DNA from: CAXMST01 sp038206985 | GTDB taxonomy: Bacteria; Actinomycetota; Thermoleophilia; Solirubrobacterales; 70-9 | Length of the DNA stretch: 35,780 nt | Direction of reading: 5' to 3' | Assembly (NCBI GenBank): GCA_038206985.1 | Contig: JBBRAH010000031.1 | Span: 1-35,780 of the forward strand | Shown: positions 23,531 through 31,333 of the stretch, in pieces | Position numbering within the stretch: the stretch's first letter is position 1 | How the letters are laid out: the number at the start of each line of letters is the position of its first letter | Program-made: the position numbers and the translations under genes | Notes under the pieces: generated by a model | The model's input: the letters and a program-made list of their open reading frames with translations, nothing else | Database searches by the model: none | Told to the model about the DNA's origin: nothing

Positions 23531-23541
23531 TAGGGGACTTC

Positions 23542-24486
23542 TCAGGGGGCCACCGGCGCTCCCGTCGCGGGATCGACGGTCGTCTCGGGGGCTGCAGGTA
23601 CCGTCGTCGCGGCCGGATCGACGGGCGCGGCAGGGTCCACCGGAGCCGCGGGATCAACCGCCGTCTCGGCGACGGGATCCGTCACCGGCTCCTCGATCGC
23701 GTCGGCCGGGAGGCCTCCGGCGACCGGACGCTGGGGCACGGAGAGGTCGAGATAGGCGGCGCCCTCCAGCTTCGGGTCGGCGAGCACCGCCGCTGCCGCC
23801 TTCCACTTGAGGTCAGCCTCGGCCTGGGCCCCGAAGCGCAGGTCGATGCCGCCGGCGAGTGTCGCAACGATGCCGTAGTCGGCGTCCAGCTGGATCGAAT
23901 CGACTTCGGCGATCAGGGGCGCCGGGGCCGCCCCGAGGACCCGTGCCAGTGACAGTGCATCGCCGTTGACCGAGCTCGGGCCGACCCCCTCGCCGTCGCG
24001 GAGGTCGATGCTTGGGACCCCCTCTGGACGATCGCCGGTCTGCTCGAGGACCACGCCGTCGCCGGCTACGACCACGCCCTCGCTCTTCAGGTAGCCGACG
24101 GGCTCGCGAAGGCGCACGGTGATCGCGAGCGCGTGCGGGAAGTCCGCGGTCGCGGCGACCGAGCGGACGGCGGGGTCGCTGCTGGCAGCGTTCTCCAGCG
24201 CCGCGAGATCGACGTGCAGGGTGGACTGCTGGAGGGCCTCATTGCGCAAGGCATCCTGAACCTGGGGCTTCGAGTCGGCGCCCGCAATGGTGACCTCCTG
24301 CACGGCGACAAAGGAGGAGTCGCGGAACCAGAGGACGTAGGCGGCGCAGAGGGCGATCGCGAGCAGCCCGGCGACGATCAGACGACGGCGCAGGACCGGC
24401 CCGGACGGGATCTGCAGGCGGGAGCGGAGATCGGCCTTTGGCAGGCGCAGATGCGGCCGCGGCAGGGAACGTGGCAGCGAACTCAT
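23542..24486 (-). CDS. ftsQ: Cell division protein FtsQ/DivIB
   Basis: 314 residues. A cytoplasmic basic region (1-35), one membrane helix (about 37-53, LIVAGLLAIALCAAYVLWF), a POTRA domain beginning FVAVQEVTIAGADSKPQVQ, and the beta domain (VAATADFPHALAITVRLREP, LDLSVPQRPVAGG). It links early and late divisome proteins outside the membrane. The last 50 or so residues are an Ala/Pro/Asp/Thr tail with repeated VDPAAP units, beyond the normal FtsQ end. ATG 24486 has GAGG five bases upstream. 99 bases separate it from murC; no clear promoter was found there. Confidence 0.93.
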   Translation of the reverse strand: MSSLPRSLPRPHLRLPKADLRSRLQIPSGPVLRRRLIVAGLLAIALCAAYVLWFRDSSFVAVQEVTIAGADSKPQVQDALRNEALQQSTLHVDLAALENAASSDPAVRSVAATADFPHALAITVRLREPVGYLKSEGVVVAGDGVVLEQTGDRPEGVPSIDLRDGEGVGPSSVNGDALSLARVLGAAPAPLIAEVDSIQLDADYGIVATLAGGIDLRFGAQAEADLKWKAAAAVLADPKLEGAAYLDLSVPQRPVAGGLPADAIEEPVTDPVAETAVDPAAPVDPAAPVDPAATTVPAAPETTVDPATGAPVAP

Positions 24487-24585
24487 CGGTCCTCTTTCAT
24501 GACAGGGCCTCGGAAACCGGCATACGCAATCAAGAGGTTCGACCCCGAGCCCACCACTCCTACCCCGGGGTTCTCGGCTTCCGGC

Positions 24586-26040
24586 TCATTCCGGCTTCCC
24601 TGTCCCAGGCCCGTTCCCGCCGGCGACGAGCGCGTCCGCGAGCTTGTAGACGTCACCGGCGCCGATCGTGACGAGGATGTCGCCCTCGCCGAGCTCCGGG
24701 CCGAGGACCTCGCGGGCCCGTTCCATGCTCTGCAGCCACAGCACCCGGCGGCCGGCGGCGGCCGAGGCGGCCGCGCGGGCGACACGCAGCCCGCTGACGC
24801 CCTCCAGCTCGCCGACGGGCCGCTCGCGGGCCGGGTAGATCTCCAGCACGCCGACCTCGTCGGCCGTCGCGAGCGCCCTCCCGAAGCGGCCGCTGAGCGC
24901 CTTGGTCCTCGAGTACAGGTGCGGCTGAAAGACGGCGATCAGGCGCTCGTGCGGCAGCTCGCGCAGCGCGGCGAGACTGGCGGCGACCTCGGTCGGGTGA
25001 TGGGCGTAGTCGTCGTAGATGAGCGCGCCGGAGAGGGTGCCCTTGCGCTCCAGGCGACGGGCCATCCCCGGGAAGTCCGCGAGCGCCGCGGCGAGCTCTT
25101 CGAGGCTCGGCAGCGTGCTGCCCGCGCCCGCGGCGTGAAGGGCGGCAAGCGCAGCGGTGGCGTTGGCCACGTTGTGAGCGCCGGGAACGCTGAGCGTCAC
25201 CGTCATGGCCTCGCCGCCGGGGCGCTCCAGCGTGAACTCGGTGCCGCCGGCTACGGGCGTCGCGTCGCGGGTTCGGAAGTCAGCGCTGCCGGTGCTCCCT
25301 ACGAGACCGGCGCCGGGACCGCCGAAGCCCTGCACCTCGAATCCTGTGCCACCGCCGAGCGCAGTCAGCAGTTCGCCCTCCGGAGCCACAACGGCCCGAG
25401 CAGCGCCGGCGAAGCTGGCGAAGGCCGCGCGCAGCTCCGCCTCGCCGGACCAGTGGGAGTGATGGTCGAGCTCAAGGTTGGTGACCAGCGCGACGTCGGG
25501 ACGCAGGTTGAGGAAGCTGCCGTCGCTCTCGTCGGCCTCGGCGACGATCACGCCCTCGCCCCAGCCGGCGTTCGCCGGCCCGCCGCCGGGACCGGCGCCA
25601 GGCAACTCGCCGCCGAGGATGAAGGCGGGATCCGCCCCGGCCCCGCGCAGGGCGTGGGCGATCATCCCGGAGGTGGTGGTCTTGCCGTGCGCACCGGCCA
25701 CGGCGATCAGGGGAGCCGCCGTAGTCAGCTCGGCCAGCAGCTCGCCCCGGTGCAGGACGGTCTGGCCGCGCTCGCGGGCCCGGACGAGCTCGGGGTTGTC
25801 GGCCGGGATCGCGGTCGAGATCACGACGTCGGCATCGGCGGGGACCAGCTCGGGATCGTGGCCCACGCGCGGCTGTAGCCCGGCGGCCCTGAGGCGCTGC
25901 AGATAGGTGGAGTCGCTGCGATCGCTGCCGCTGACCTCGGCGCCGAGCCCGTCGCACACCAGGGCCAGACCGCTCATCCCGGCGCCGCCGATCGCGATGA
26001 AGTGGAGCTTGCGCCCCGCGAATGAGCTCGCCGCATTCAT
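24586..26040 (-). CDS. murC: UDP-N-acetylmuramate--L-alanine ligase
   Basis: 484 residues. N-terminal dinucleotide-like motif FIAIGGAGMSGLA, ATP loop AGAHGKTT (116-123), and the C-terminal DDYAHHPTEVAASLAALREL. It adds L-Ala to UDP-MurNAc, the first amino acid of the peptidoglycan stem, in the cytoplasm. Its ATG overlaps the murG stop (ATGA, 26037-26040). It is followed by ftsQ with no murB between, which is the actinobacterial order. Confidence 0.98.
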   Translation of the reverse strand: MNAASSFAGRKLHFIAIGGAGMSGLALVCDGLGAEVSGSDRSDSTYLQRLRAAGLQPRVGHDPELVPADADVVISTAIPADNPELVRARERGQTVLHRGELLAELTTAAPLIAVAGAHGKTTTSGMIAHALRGAGADPAFILGGELPGAGPGGGPANAGWGEGVIVAEADESDGSFLNLRPDVALVTNLELDHHSHWSGEAELRAAFASFAGAARAVVAPEGELLTALGGGTGFEVQGFGGPGAGLVGSTGSADFRTRDATPVAGGTEFTLERPGGEAMTVTLSVPGAHNVANATAALAALHAAGAGSTLPSLEELAAALADFPGMARRLERKGTLSGALIYDDYAHHPTEVAASLAALRELPHERLIAVFQPHLYSRTKALSGRFGRALATADEVGVLEIYPARERPVGELEGVSGLRVARAAASAAAGRRVLWLQSMERAREVLGPELGEGDILVTIGAGDVYKLADALVAGGNGPGTGKPE

Positions 26041-27107
26041 ACCTGGGAAAGGATCTCAGCCGCGATCCGCTCGGCGGCGTCCGGGCTGGCCAGTGAGCTG
26101 GAGGCGGCCGCCATCTCCGCGAGACGCTCGCGGTCGCCGATCAGGCGGGGGACCTCCTCTCGCAGCCGGGCGGCGTTCAGTTCCGCGTCCTCGATCATGA
26201 TCGCGGCGCCCGCGTCGGCCATCCAGCGGGCATTGGTGTGCTGGTGCTGGGCCGAGGCGTAGGGATAGGGCACGAGCAGCGCTGGGCGGCCCGCTGCGGT
26301 CAACTCGAACACGGAGCCGCCGGAGCGCGCGAGGACGAGGTCGGCGGCCGCCAGGGCGTCTCCCAGATGTGGCAGGTACTCGATCACGCTGTAGCGCGCC
26401 GCATCGCCGACCGCGGCGCGGATCTCCTGATAGTCGCGGCGGCCGCTGATGTGCAAGATCTGCCAGTCGCGCTCGGCCGCATCGGGCCCGGCGAAAGCCT
26501 CGACCGCCGCCTTGTTGATCGACAGCGCCCCAAGGCTGCCGCCGAAGACGAGCAAGCAGCGGCGCTCCGGATCGACCCCCAGTTGCCGACGGGCGGCATC
26601 ACGGTCGGCCTCGACGATCTGCTTCGGCACCGGCCGCCCGGTGAGCAGGTAGCGCTCCCCCTCCCTACCCGGGATCGCGAAGGCCAGGCAGACCCGCCTG
26701 GCCCGCGAGGCCAGCATCCGGTTGGTGAGACCGAGGTGTGAGTCGGCCTCGGTCAGCACCAGCGGGATCCGCAACGCGACCGCCGCAAGCCCGGCCGGTC
26801 CGGCCACGTAGCCGCCGCCGCCCATCACGACATTGGCGCCGCGTTGGCGCAGGAGGCTCCGCGCGGCGCTCACCCCGACCACAGCCCGGCCCGTGGCTGC
26901 GGCGGCCTTCAGCGGGTTCTTGCGGTCGAGCCCCTTGAGATTGAGGAAGTCAATCTCGTAACCCGCGGCGGGAACCAGATCGGCCTCGGCCCGGTCCCGG
27001 GTGCCGATGAAGCTGACGCCGGCCCCGGCGGTGCTAAGCGCGTCGGCGACGGCCAGTGCCGGTACTACGTGCCCGGCCGTCCCGCCGGCTGCGATCACTA
27101 CGTGCAT
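26037..27107 (-). CDS. murG: UDP-N-acetylglucosamine transferase MurG (lipid II synthesis)
   Basis: 356 residues from ATG 27107 (MHVVIAAGGTAGHVVPALAV), chosen because AGAGGGG lies about six bases upstream and GGTAGH is the canonical N-terminal loop. The UDP-GlcNAc site motif is ARSGGSVFELTAAGRPALL with PYPYASAQHQHTNA. It converts lipid I to lipid II at the inner face of the membrane. Its first 74 bases lie inside the 3' end of ftsW, in another frame. Confidence 0.97.
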   Translation of the reverse strand: MHVVIAAGGTAGHVVPALAVADALSTAGAGVSFIGTRDRAEADLVPAAGYEIDFLNLKGLDRKNPLKAAAATGRAVVGVSAARSLLRQRGANVVMGGGGYVAGPAGLAAVALRIPLVLTEADSHLGLTNRMLASRARRVCLAFAIPGREGERYLLTGRPVPKQIVEADRDAARRQLGVDPERRCLLVFGGSLGALSINKAAVEAFAGPDAAERDWQILHISGRRDYQEIRAAVGDAARYSVIEYLPHLGDALAAADLVLARSGGSVFELTAAGRPALLVPYPYASAQHQHTNARWMADAGAAIMIEDAELNAARLREEVPRLIGDRERLAEMAAASSSLASPDAAERIAAEILSQV

Positions 27108-28473
27108 TCGAGGCCCCTCTGCCGGTTGCCTTGCGGGTGGCAGCAGCGCGGCGTGTCGCCGGACGACCGCTGGGCCGCGGCGCTCGGCCACCACCATCGA
27201 TCGCGACCAGGCGCTTGCGCGGCTTGCGGCTGGCCGAGGACCGGCCGCTCCGCGAGCGGCTGCTCGATGTCTTCTGTTCCTTGAAACCGGCGCTCGCCGT
27301 GCCGCCTCCAGCCACGTTCAGCATCAAGCCGACCGCGGCGAGGGTGATGATCAGGCTGCTGTTGCCGTAGGAGACGAATGGGAGAGGTACTCCGGTCAGG
27401 GGCGCCATCCCCATGACCGCGTAGAGGTTGATGGTCGCCTGAATCATGATCATTGCCGTCAGACCGGCGGCAAGCAGGCGTCCGTATCGGTCTTTGGCCT
27501 TCTGCGCGGTGCGGAAGCCCGCGTAACAGAACAGCATGTAGAGGGCGACGAGGGCGCCGATGCCAACGAGGCCGACCTCCTCCCCGATCACCGCGGCGAT
27601 CATGTCGGTGTGCGCCTCGGGCAGGTAGAAGGCCTTCTGCACGCTCTCGCCGAGGCCGGTGCCGAAGATGCCGCCCGAGCCGAGCGCGTAGGTGGCCTGA
27701 GAGATCTGGTAGCCGGCGCCGCCCGGATCCGCATCGGGACTCAGGAAGCTGGTGATCCGCTCGGCCCGGTAGGGCGCCATCGCGATCATCACGAGGCCAA
27801 CCGCCAGCAGCACCGCGGCCAGGACGGCCAGGTGGCGCAGCTTGGCGCCCGCGGCGATCAGCAGAGTCGAGACGCTGAAAGCGCTGACCATCGCCGTCCC
27901 AAGGTCCGGCTCGAGCAGGATCAGCCCGCAGACCGTGGCGCAGACCAGCAGGTAGGGCCGCATCGAGCGCAGATCGGTCGTCAGCCCCGGGCGTAGCGCG
28001 ATCATGTGGGCGCCGTAGAGGATCAGCGAGATCTTGGCGATCTCCGATGGCTGCACCTGGATCGGCCCGAGAGCGAGCCAGCTCTGGGCGCCGTTGACCT
28101 CCTTGCTGAAGCCCGGAACCATCACCAGCACCAGAAGGCCGCAGGAGACCGCGAGCAGCGCAGGGGTGAACCGGCGGATCGTGCCCAGCGGAGCCGTCGA
28201 GAGCACCCGGTAGGCGATGATCCCGATCACGCCGAACATCAGGGTGCGCTTCAGGAAGTAGGCGCCGTCGCCGCTCTCGCCCAGCAGTGAGGCGGTCGAG
28301 GAGGCGCTGAAGACCATCACCACGCCGAAGGCGACCAGACACATGGCGGCGGTGAGCATCAACGAGTGCTCGACGGGCTTGGCGCCGCGCTTGCGCTTGC
28401 CGCCACCGTTCCCCGCGAGGTTGAACGGGTTGAAGCGGATGCCCGAGCGGAGTGCGGCGACCGCGGAACTCAT
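27034..28473 (-). CDS. ftsW: Lipid II polymerase FtsW (SEDS family)
   Basis: 479 residues with about ten membrane segments. SEDS motifs include MVFSASSTASLLGESGDGAY, NGAQSWLALGPIQVQPSEIAK, EPDLGTAM, GEEVGLVGIGALVALYMLF and PLPFVSYGNSSLI. It polymerises glycan strands at the septum. The last 100 or so residues are a cytoplasmic Arg/Lys/Ser-rich tail. The ATG overlaps the murD stop (28470-28473). The extended tail causes the 74-bp overlap with murG. Confidence 0.97.
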   Translation of the reverse strand: MSSAVAALRSGIRFNPFNLAGNGGGKRKRGAKPVEHSLMLTAAMCLVAFGVVMVFSASSTASLLGESGDGAYFLKRTLMFGVIGIIAYRVLSTAPLGTIRRFTPALLAVSCGLLVLVMVPGFSKEVNGAQSWLALGPIQVQPSEIAKISLILYGAHMIALRPGLTTDLRSMRPYLLVCATVCGLILLEPDLGTAMVSAFSVSTLLIAAGAKLRHLAVLAAVLLAVGLVMIAMAPYRAERITSFLSPDADPGGAGYQISQATYALGSGGIFGTGLGESVQKAFYLPEAHTDMIAAVIGEEVGLVGIGALVALYMLFCYAGFRTAQKAKDRYGRLLAAGLTAMIMIQATINLYAVMGMAPLTGVPLPFVSYGNSSLIITLAAVGLMLNVAGGGTASAGFKEQKTSSSRSRSGRSSASRKPRKRLVAIDGGGRAPRPSGRPATRRAAATRKATGRGASNARSDRSRRDGRARSTGTGRRRRA

Positions 28474-29855
28474 GCGCCCAGCTCCCCGACCAGGGTGCGG
28501 AAGCTGTCGCCGCGGTCCTCGTAGTCGCGGAAGGAGTCGAAACTGGCGCAGGCCGGTGCAAGAAGTACGGTCTCCCCGGGCCCTGCGGACGCTGCGGCAG
28601 TCTCCACGGCGGCGGCGAGCGTTCCGCAGTCGAGCAACTCGACCCCGGTATCTCGCAGGCTCTCGCGGAGCGCCAGTGTGGCCTCGCCGATCAGGTAGGC
28701 GGCGCTGCAGCGCTCGGCGACGGCCGGGGCGAGGTCGTCGAAGCTGCCGCCTTTGAGACTGCCGCCGAGGATCACGCGAACTCCGCCCGGAAAGGAGCGC
28801 AGAGCCGCGACGGCGGCCGCGACGTTGGTCGCCTTCGAGTCGTTGACGTAGGCAACGTCCCCGATCAAGCCGACACGCTCGAGCCTGTGCGGAACCCCTG
28901 CGAATCCCTCGAGACCGGCGATCACGGCCTCCCGGCCGATGCCGGCGCTGAGCGCCGCGGCGGCGACCGCCATCGCGTTGCGGGCGTTGTGCTCGCCGGC
29001 GAGGGCGAGTCGATCGAGCTCCAGCAGCTTGCCCTCGGCCGTGTGCAGAGCGCCATCGGCCATCCAGACCTTGCAGCCGTCCCCTCGGCAGGCTTCGGCG
29101 CCGTAAGTCGCTTGGTCAGCTGCTCCGGAAACCAGCTCGCCGGCTTCGAGCGCGGGCTCGTCGGCGTCCCAGACGGCGACGGTCCCCTCGGGCTGGGAGG
29201 CGAAGATTCTCAGCTTGGCGCCGAGGTAGTCCTCCAGCGTGCCGTGCCGGTCGAGGTGATCCGGGGAGAAGTTGAGAAAGACGGAGACCTCGGGAGCGAA
29301 CGCCTCGCTGTCCTCGAGTTGGAAGGACGAGCACTCGCAGATCACGGTGGCGTCAGCCGCGAGCGTTTCCGGCAGGGAGGCGAGCGGCGTCCCGACGTTG
29401 CCAGCCACGGCAACGGGGCGCTCCGCGCGCCTCCAGACTTCGCCGAGCCACTCGGTGACCGTGGTCTTGCCATTGGTGCCGGTGACCGCCACGAACTGGT
29501 TGGGCAGCAGGCGCCAGCCGAGCTCCAGTTCGCCGAGCACCGGCATCCCGCGCTCGCGCGCGGCGCTCACCGCTTCGGCCTCGCGGGGTACGCCGGGACT
29601 CTTGACGACCGCGTTCACCTGATCGAGTAGTTCGAGTCCGGTCGCATCCAGATGAATTTCGACGCCCACCTGTCGCAATCCTTCTAGTCCGGAAGGATTT
29701 GCGGAATCGACCGCGACGACCCGTGCACCCCGCTCGGCAAGCGCGATCGCCGCAGCCCGGCCGGAGCGGGCAAGACCGACCACGAGGAATGGTCCCTCGG
29801 GCAGTGGTGGGCGCGGAACGACGGGGAGCGGAGCCATCGCGCACAGGTTCGCCAT
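28470..29855 (-). CDS. murD: UDP-N-acetylmuramoylalanine--D-glutamate ligase
   Basis: 461 residues. ATP loop TGTNGKTT (125-132), VVKSPGVP, NFSPDHLDRHGTLEDYLGAK and NDSKATNVAA are MurD motifs. It adds D-Glu to UDP-MurNAc-L-Ala. It is the first gene of the cluster present; mraY and murF do not precede it. ATG 29855 has GGGGGGAG 11 bases upstream; ATG 29837 is the alternative. The gene upstream is a 66-residue unknown ORF, 45 bases away on the same strand. Confidence 0.97.
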   Translation of the reverse strand: MANLCAMAPLPVVPRPPLPEGPFLVVGLARSGRAAAIALAERGARVVAVDSANPSGLEGLRQVGVEIHLDATGLELLDQVNAVVKSPGVPREAEAVSAARERGMPVLGELELGWRLLPNQFVAVTGTNGKTTVTEWLGEVWRRAERPVAVAGNVGTPLASLPETLAADATVICECSSFQLEDSEAFAPEVSVFLNFSPDHLDRHGTLEDYLGAKLRIFASQPEGTVAVWDADEPALEAGELVSGAADQATYGAEACRGDGCKVWMADGALHTAEGKLLELDRLALAGEHNARNAMAVAAAALSAGIGREAVIAGLEGFAGVPHRLERVGLIGDVAYVNDSKATNVAAAVAALRSFPGGVRVILGGSLKGGSFDDLAPAVAERCSAAYLIGEATLALRESLRDTGVELLDCGTLAAAVETAAASAGPGETVLLAPACASFDSFRDYEDRGDSFRTLVGELGA

Positions 29856-29900
29856 CCGGCCTGCGGCTCCCCCCGGCCGCTCGGGCTGCGCCGCCCGGGT

Positions 29901-30101
29901 CTACTCGGAGTTCTTGGCGGCCTCGACGGCCTGCCGCATCGCCTCGAGCGTCGCTTCCTCGTCGGTACCCGCATCGCGCGATGCGGCGGCGAGCAGGCGC
30001 ACGCCCTGCTCGATGTCGCGATCGCTGAGTGCGTCGAGCGGGATGCCGAGCGCTGCGTAGTGCTCGCGGATACGGGAGATGACGGCTTGCTTCTGGCTCA
30101 T
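29901..30101 (-). CDS. Small charged protein, unknown function
   Basis: 66 residues, mostly helical and acidic (SQKQAVISRIREHYAALGIP, then LSDRDIEQGVRLLAAASRDA and ATLEAMRQAVEAAKNSE). No known family recognised and no membrane segment. It lies between a lipoprotein gene and murD on the same strand. There is no Shine-Dalgarno; TAGCTT lies nine bases before the ATG, so it may start a leaderless transcript that leads into murD. Real coding is supported by its amphipathic composition and gap-free packing, not by homology. Confidence 0.6.
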   Translation of the reverse strand: MSQKQAVISRIREHYAALGIPLDALSDRDIEQGVRLLAAASRDAGTDEEATLEAMRQAVEAAKNSE

Positions 30102-30110
30102 CAGGCGGAA

Positions 30111-30116
30111 AAGCTA
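30111..30116 (-). promoter_or_regulatory. Candidate leaderless -10 element for the 66-residue ORF and murD cluster
   Basis: TAGCTT on the minus strand, nine bases before the ATG at 30101, within the 20-bp gap after the lipoprotein gene. It could be the promoter of the division cluster. No -35 seen. Confidence 0.35.
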
Positions 30117-30121
30117 GTCGA

Positions 30122-30634
30122 TCAGGGCCCGACCGGGATATCGGCGCTCAGCTCGTCGACAAGCCAGTCGTCCCCCAAGCGGACCAGGGTGACGTCAATG
30201 GTGACGCCGTCGTACTGGCCGCCCTTGACGCCGGCAACGGCGGTCGCGCCATCGCCGGAGACCTCGATCTCGCGGACCTTCGTCCGGTCGGCGAGCGAAT
30301 CGGGCGGTCGGCCGGACTTGCAGGCACCCCGACTGCCGTAGCTGGCGGCGATGAACGCTTCGGTGACGCTTCCGGTGCACACGGCGCGGCTGTCGGGGTC
30401 GCCGAGGACGGCCGTGGTCACGTCGGCGATCTGCGCCTCGTCGTCGACGGGCTCGGTCGCGACGCTCGTGTCGGTGGTGGAGGTGGAGGAGTCCGTCGTC
30501 GGCGGGACACTGTCGGAGGTGGTCGTTGCGCCGGCTGAATCGGTGGTCGTCGACTCGTCGCCGCAGGCCGCGAGCGCCAGGCAGGCGATCAATGCCGCGA
30601 GCGGGGGGATGAGCCGCGGGGGCCGGAGTTCCAC
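30122..30634 (-). CDS. Lipoprotein, unknown function
   Basis: 170 residues from GTG 30634. Signal peptide with lipobox LAAC (Cys 24), then a Thr/Ser/Asp-rich spacer (about 25-60) and a small alpha/beta domain with two cysteines (AVCTGSVTEAF, GACKSGRPPD) that ends VTLVRLGDDWLVDELSADIP, reminiscent of NTF2/DUF4878-like lipoprotein domains. The frame continues upstream to 30760 but that part is Arg-rich and antisense-like, so the GTG next to the signal peptide was chosen. TAGCGT lies seven bases before the GTG and overlaps the stop codon of the acyltransferase gene. Confidence 0.75.
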   Translation of the reverse strand: MELRPPRLIPPLAALIACLALAACGDESTTTDSAGATTTSDSVPPTTDSSTSTTDTSVATEPVDDEAQIADVTTAVLGDPDSRAVCTGSVTEAFIAASYGSRGACKSGRPPDSLADRTKVREIEVSGDGATAVAGVKGGQYDGVTIDVTLVRLGDDWLVDELSADIPVGP

Positions 30635-30641
30635 GCCGGGC

Positions 30642-30647
30642 ACGCTA
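30642..30647 (-). promoter_or_regulatory. Candidate leaderless -10 element for the lipoprotein gene
   Basis: TAGCGT on the minus strand, seven bases before the GTG at 30634; its first three bases are the TAG stop of the acyltransferase gene. Confidence 0.35.
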
Positions 30648-31268
30648 GCGACCCGCAGAGCGGTACTCGATCTCACGAATCGGCTTCGCCGGGGCGCCCG
30701 CCGAAATCGTGCGCCCGGGAAGATCGCGCGTGACCACCGAGTTCGCCCCAACGACCGCACGCTCGCCGATCTCCACTCCTCCCGTGACGACCACGCCCTT
30801 ACCGAGCCAGACGTTGTCGCCGATCACCGTCGGTCCCTGAGGCGTGAACCCCTGCCAGGTGATCGGCAGGTCGGGATCGTCGAAGCGGTGGTCAGAGTCG
30901 CCGACGAAGCAGTGGTTGGCGAACATCACGTGCGAGCCGATCTGGACCCGCTCCAGCGATGCCAGCATGGTCTCGCGGTTGAGAATGGCGCCGGCACCGA
31001 TCTCGATGGTGGCATCGGGCCCCAGGGTGATCCAGCAGCCCGGCTCCAGATGGCAGCCCTCGCCGATCACGAGTCTGCCGTCGTCGAGTGCCTCGAGCAC
31101 ATCGCCCTCGATCGGGTGACGGACGTAGAAGCCCCCGCGCGCCGCGTGGGCGTCAATCCGCCGCCGGTTCGCAAGCGTGTGGGTGCGCTCGTACCAACCG
31201 CGCTTGCGAAACCAGGCGCCCCAGCCCTTCTGCGGGTGTACGTGCGGGTCCTCTTGCTCTGGTTCCAC
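30645..31268 (-). CDS. Hexapeptide-repeat (left-handed beta-helix) acyltransferase
   Basis: 207 residues from GTG 31268. Hexapeptide repeats run through VIGEGCHLEPGCWITLGPDA, TIEIGAGAILNRETML, PTVIGDNVWLGKGVVVTGGV and EIGERAVVGANSVVTRDLPG, ending in SAGAPAKPIREIEYR, the signature of maltose/xenobiotic O-acetyltransferases. It likely moves an acetyl group from acetyl-CoA to a sugar or similar acceptor; the acceptor is unknown. The frame is open to TTG 31322, but the start is uncertain. It is divergent from the gene at 31334. Confidence 0.85.
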   Translation of the reverse strand: MEPEQEDPHVHPQKGWGAWFRKRGWYERTHTLANRRRIDAHAARGGFYVRHPIEGDVLEALDDGRLVIGEGCHLEPGCWITLGPDATIEIGAGAILNRETMLASLERVQIGSHVMFANHCFVGDSDHRFDDPDLPITWQGFTPQGPTVIGDNVWLGKGVVVTGGVEIGERAVVGANSVVTRDLPGRTISAGAPAKPIREIEYRSAGR

Positions 31269-31333
31269 CCGCCGAAGACTGCCAGTCCAGGCGCGGCGGC
31301 GTGTTACCGGCCCGGTGCGCAAGACTCCCGGTC

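Noticed and set aside
24133..25878. 581-codon plus-strand ORF opposite ftsQ and murC
   Set aside because: Arg/Gly/Ala-rich without domains, entirely antisense to two clear genes; a GC-rich shadow frame.
22249..29855. Loss of murB and ftsA from the division cluster
   Set aside because: Actinobacteria normally lack ftsA and have murB elsewhere, so this order is ordinary.
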